Assembly (NCBI GenBank): GCA_902385155.1
Contig: CABMEP010000037.1
Span: 1-38,066 of the forward strand
Source of the DNA: an uncultured archaeon
GTDB lineage: Archaea > Micrarchaeota > Micrarchaeia > CABMEP01
DNA: 38,066 nt
Reading direction: 5' to 3'
Of this stretch, positions 34,627 to 38,066 are shown piece after piece. The notes beneath the pieces were generated by a model. It saw only the letters and a program-made list of their open reading frames with translations, was not told the origin of the DNA and ran no database searches. The translations under genes and the position numbers were made by a program. The first letter of the stretch is position 1, and each line of letters opens with the position of its first letter.

Positions 34627-34766
34627 TTCTCCCCGCTTGCTGTTTCCTTCCTGTTTTCCTCTTTCTTTTGTTTCACGACGATGGGCCGAAGGCCTATCGA
34701 ACCGTTCCATCCGGCCAAAAGAGCTTCCGCTGCAGCCCTGTGGGAAATAAAATCAGCGTGTAGATC

Positions 34767-35315
34767 TTACTCTGCGACCGGCGCGGTGCCGTGGACCTCG
34801 TCGACAGTGACGACGCGGTACGAGCCGGACAGCTTGATCCTAGCCCTGCGGAACGCTTCCTTCACGTGAGGAAGGTCCTCTGGCTGGATGCGGGCGGTGA
34901 AGATTATCGAGCCCGGATACATCCTGGCGGCCCGGTCGCTCGGCCTGCCCCAGGCGTGCTTCATTCCCTTCTGGATACGGTCGGCGCCGGCACCGAAGAC
35001 CATCTTGATCTCTCGGATGACGTGGTGCGGCTGCACCCTGAGGAATAAGTGGTACTTGTTCGGGATCTTGGCCTCGAGGTACTTGTTCGCCGCCTGCCTC
35101 GACGCTTCCAGCGCGTTGTCCCTCACCTGTATCGGGCGGGTCGCGACGAGATCCACCCTCTTGGTGTAGTACCCCTTCTGGTTGCCCATGGTGGTGACCT
35201 GCACGGCGTTGTGCGGCATCGACTTGACGTAGGACTTCCTCGGCTTCTTCTTCGAGAAGCGCGACCACGCCTGCTTGTTTATCTCACGAACGATTCGTCC
35301 CGGTCTCAATCCCAT
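34767..35315 (-). CDS. rpl10e: 50S ribosomal protein L10e
   Basis: MGLRPGRIVREINKQAWSRFSKKKPRKSYVKSMPHNAVQVTTMGNQKGYYTKRVDLVATRPIQVRDNALEASRQAANKYLE...FGAGADRIQKGMKHAWGRPSDRAARMYPG. Confidence 0.95.
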   Translation of the reverse strand: MGLRPGRIVREINKQAWSRFSKKKPRKSYVKSMPHNAVQVTTMGNQKGYYTKRVDLVATRPIQVRDNALEASRQAANKYLEAKIPNKYHLFLRVQPHHVIREIKMVFGAGADRIQKGMKHAWGRPSDRAARMYPGSIIFTARIQPEDLPHVKEAFRRARIKLSGSYRVVTVDEVHGTAPVAE

Positions 35316-35392
35316 GTATAACACCCGATATGAACATACGATGCCGATTCTACGACGTCAAATGCGCTTCATTGAGAAATTGATCAGCAGTG

Positions 35393-35421
35393 ATGGGGGC
35401 AAAGCCCCCGTCGGCCCCATT
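35393..35421. promoter_or_regulatory. GC-rich hairpin with a competing alternative pairing upstream of rpl10e
   Basis: GGGGGC(35395-35400)-AAA-GCCCCC(35404-35409); alternatively ATGGGG(35393-35398)/CCCCAT(35416-35421). Confidence 0.45.
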
Positions 35422-35608
35422 GTCATTCTCGTCGGCCATTCTTCAAAAAGCTGTCATTTCTGTTCTGTTTAGTCAGAAAAAGTTTAAATACTCTCCCCTC
35501 AATTTTGATGCATAATATGTAGTATTAGATGGCTCAGGAAAGGCGATTCTGACTATATAGTATATATATTACAAAGACGTTGTACCCACAGCGGAAACAG
35601 GCAGTATC

Positions 35609-38066
35609 ATGGGAGGTAATCCAGCTACGCGCGCCCGACGTGAACAGCGGGCCAATTCCATGCCGTTCCTCCAGCTATCGCTGTTTCTGTTCTTCATCCT
35701 CGCGTTCGGCACCGTCTTCGCCGCGGCCGTCGATAACTACGTCTGGGTCGCCAATTACGATTCTGGTACCGTATCTAAAGTTGATAAAACAACCAATAGT
35801 ACAGTAGCAACAATCACCGTCGGAAATAATCCATTTGTGGTTGCAGTAGACGACAAATATGTCTGGGTGACGAACTTCGGCGGATGGGTGCCAAATACTG
35901 GCTCTCTGTCAAAGATCGACAAGACAACCCTGGATGTGACGACCATCAGCACCGGATCGAACCCATACGGGGTCGCGGTGGATGATAATTACGCCTGGGT
36001 CGCCGATGCCGCCAGCACCAAGGTGTACCAAATCAACAAGACATCAAATGACGTAACCTCATTTGACGTCGGAACAAATCCGGAAACGTATGGTGTTGCC
36101 GTAGATAAGGATTATTTGTGGATTACTAATACAGAGGACGCGTATCACTCACAACCAAGCATATACAAGATCAACAAGACGACTCATGATATAGTAGACA
36201 CGATATACAACCCTTCAGGCTACACTATCAATATCGCAGTAGACGAACAATACGCCTGGGTACTTAACCATAACAATCCCCCTGAAGTGCTGAAGATCAA
36301 TAAGAGCACAGATGCCATACTTTCGCACATTTATGTGGGGCCGTATCCGTTTCCGCTCGCAGTTGACGACAGATATGTCTGGGTAGCGAGGCTTGCTTCT
36401 CAGGGAGTATCGAAAATCGATCGTACTACCGATGCGGTGACTGATCTATCATTTCCATACACTGTGACTGGAGTTACCGCAGATGCGGATTATGCATGGG
36501 TTGCGACCAGCTCCGCGGTGTACAAGGTCAATAAGGCGGATGGTGCCATAGCGGCGACAATCACGGGATTCTCCGGTGCGAAGTTACAGGGAGACCCGAC
36601 TGGTTATGCGTACGACAGGTTCTTCCCGCAAACGAGTCCGCCAGTTTGCGGCACGGGCTCGACGTCAGGTCTCGTCTCCTACTGGAGATTCGACGACGGA
36701 ACAGGAACAGTCGCAGCGGACTCGTTCGGTACCAACGACGGCGCCCTTGTCAACAGCCCGGCGTGGGCGACGGGGAAGGTCGGCGGCGCGATACAGACTG
36801 GCACAGGAAACTACATTTCAGTTCCGTATGATCCGAGCCTCGACCTGACGGACGCGATCACAATGGAGGCATGGATCAACCCGGTCACTTTCCCTAACAA
36901 CGGAATAATCTCGAAAGGATCATTCGATAATAGTGTCGGGGTCTATGCGTTGACCTATTGCGTCTCAATCAATGATGGCTCTCCATATGCGTGCTTTGAC
37001 GGCAACTCCGTACTGGGGCAATGGCACCACATCGTCGGAACGTATGATCGCAGCAATCTGAAGATATACGTCGATGGATCATTGATCCAGACAACCCCAA
37101 GCACCGCCGCCATATCGACGGACGGCAACAACCTGATCATCGGCGGGTACTGGAGCCCTTCATACACGTTCAACGGTCTTATCGACGAGGTCGCCATCTA
37201 CAACCGCTCATTGACCGAGTCGGAGATCCAAGAGCATTACGACGCAGGCCTCGGCGGCCTGGCATATTGTTCTCCGCCCCCGCCGCCAGTCTGCGGAACG
37301 AATTCCACTTCCAGTCTTATCTCCTATTGGAGGTTCGACGACGGGGCCGAGGCCATCGCGTCCGATTCCTTCGGAACAAACAATGGAAACCTTGTCAACG
37401 ACCCGGCGTGGACGACGGGGAAGGTCGGCGGGGCGCTCAGCTTCGACGGCGCAAGCAATTACATCTCAATTCCAACTAGTTCTAGCCTGAACCCGACAGA
37501 CGCAATCACCCTAGAAGCGTGGGCCAAGCTGAATTCCGACGGTTACAATGCCATACTATCCAACGACGGGGGTTCGCCGCTACGTTCGTACATCTGGTTC
37601 GGGAATTACGGCGGAGGACAGGGGAACGTCAACATCAACATGTGGACAACCGCTCAGCAGTACGATCTGACAAGCAACATCGCGCTTCCAACCGGCGAAT
37701 GGAATCACTTGGCTGTGACATACGACGGGGCGAACGTGAGATTCTACAGAAACGGGCAGTTGGAGGATACGCGATCGGCGTCAGGCACAATAATGCCCGG
37801 ATCCGAGTTCACGATCGGGGTCCAGAGAGATGGCGGAAACAGCTATCATTATCTGGATGGCGTCCTCGACGAGGTCGCGATCTACAACAGCTCATTGACC
37901 GCGTCGGAGATCCAAGCGCATTACAATGCGGGAATCGGCGGCCAGGGATACTGCAGCGATCCTGTTCCTGTGCTGGTCTCCGTGAATTTCACTTCCCCGA
38001 CGCCCGAGAACGGCTCGGCGATCTCCACCGATCACGCTGATATAAACGCCACCATCAACCTGTTCA
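35609..38066 (+). CDS. Giant surface protein: signal/TM segment, seven YVTN-like propeller repeats, two LamG-like domains (3' end beyond window)
   Basis: Frame from ATG 35609 is open to the window end; not in the supplied ORF track. Repeats VDNYVWV, VDDKYVWV, VDDNYAWV, VDKDYLWI, VDEQYAWV, VDDRYVWV, ADADYAWV. Then twice: C-G-T-x-ST-SxLxSYWRFDDG...FGTN(D/N)GxLVNxPAWxTGKVGGA...DEVAIYN(R/S)SLT.SEIQ.HY.AG. Confidence 0.9.
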   Translation, partial: MGGNPATRARREQRANSMPFLQLSLFLFFILAFGTVFAAAVDNYVWVANYDSGTVSKVDKTTNSTVATITVGNNPFVVAVDDKYVWVTNFGGWVPNTGSLSKIDKTTLDVTTISTGSNPYGVAVDDNYAWVADAASTKVYQINKTSNDVTSFDVGTNPETYGVAVDKDYLWITNTEDAYHSQPSIYKINKTTHDIVDTIYNPSGYTINIAVDEQYAWVLNHNNPPEVLKINKSTDAILSHIYVGPYPFPLAVDDRYVWVARLASQGVSKIDRTTDAVTDLSFPYTVTGVTADADYAWVATSSAVYKVNKADGAIAATITGFSGAKLQGDPTGYAYDRFFPQTSPPVCGTGSTSGLVSYWRFDDGTGTVAADSFGTNDGALVNSPAWATGKVGGAIQTGTGNYISVPYDPSLDLTDAITMEAWINPVTFPNNGIISKGSFDNSVGVYALTYCVSINDGSPYACFDGNSVLGQWHHIVGTYDRSNLKIYVDGSLIQTTPSTAAISTDGNNLIIGGYWSPSYTFNGLIDEVAIYNRSLTESEIQEHYDAGLGGLAYCSPPPPPVCGTNSTSSLISYWRFDDGAEAIASDSFGTNNGNLVNDPAWTTGKVGGALSFDGASNYISIPTSSSLNPTDAITLEAWAKLNSDGYNAILSNDGGSPLRSYIWFGNYGGGQGNVNINMWTTAQQYDLTSNIALPTGEWNHLAVTYDGANVRFYRNGQLEDTRSASGTIMPGSEFTIGVQRDGGNSYHYLDGVLDEVAIYNSSLTASEIQAHYNAGIGGQGYCSDPVPVLVSVNFTSPTPENGSAISTDHADINATINLF

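Noticed and set aside
1-38066. tRNA/rRNA genes, CRISPR arrays, insertion sequences, integrases
   Set aside because: None seen by eye: no regularly spaced direct repeats, transposase motifs or convincing cloverleafs. A tRNAscan/Infernal run would be needed to exclude small RNAs.

Overview
This is an archaeal chromosome segment. Supporting markers are archaeal FtsZ, Sec61-gamma/SecE, Spt5/NusG, ribosomal proteins L11, L1, L10, P1 and L10e, RadA, GatD/GatE, an eIF2B-like protein, and TATA-box promoters. Lineage cannot be fixed from sequence alone; a small-genome DPANN-type archaeon is my guess. About half is dense housekeeping gene content. The most interesting part is 20.0-27.8 kb plus a satellite at 33.8-34.6 kb. 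It holds four paralogous two-TM VirB2/CedA1-like pilin candidates, each with one Cys before TM1 and one near the C-terminus. They sit with a PrgI/VirB4-N-like membrane protein, a separate VirB4/HerA-like P-loop ATPase interrupted by one in-frame TAG, and three uncharacterised partners (a small two-TM protein, a coiled-coil/winged-helix protein, and an 879-aa two-TM protein with a large ectodomain). I read this as a chromosomal archaeal type-IV-secretion/Ced-Ted-like DNA-transfer or pilus machine. Other points of interest: a ubiquitin-like (MoaD/Urm1/SAMP, C-terminal GG) - C39-like cysteine peptidase - Ncs6/TtuA gene string; IspG and IspH in an archaeal context; structured leaders upstream of ftsZ, rpl1, radA and rpl10e; dyad-symmetric TATA elements in divergent promoters; and a large beta-propeller + LamG surface protein that runs off the window and is missing from the supplied ORF track. 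Family calls come from reading motifs in the translations. No database search was run.
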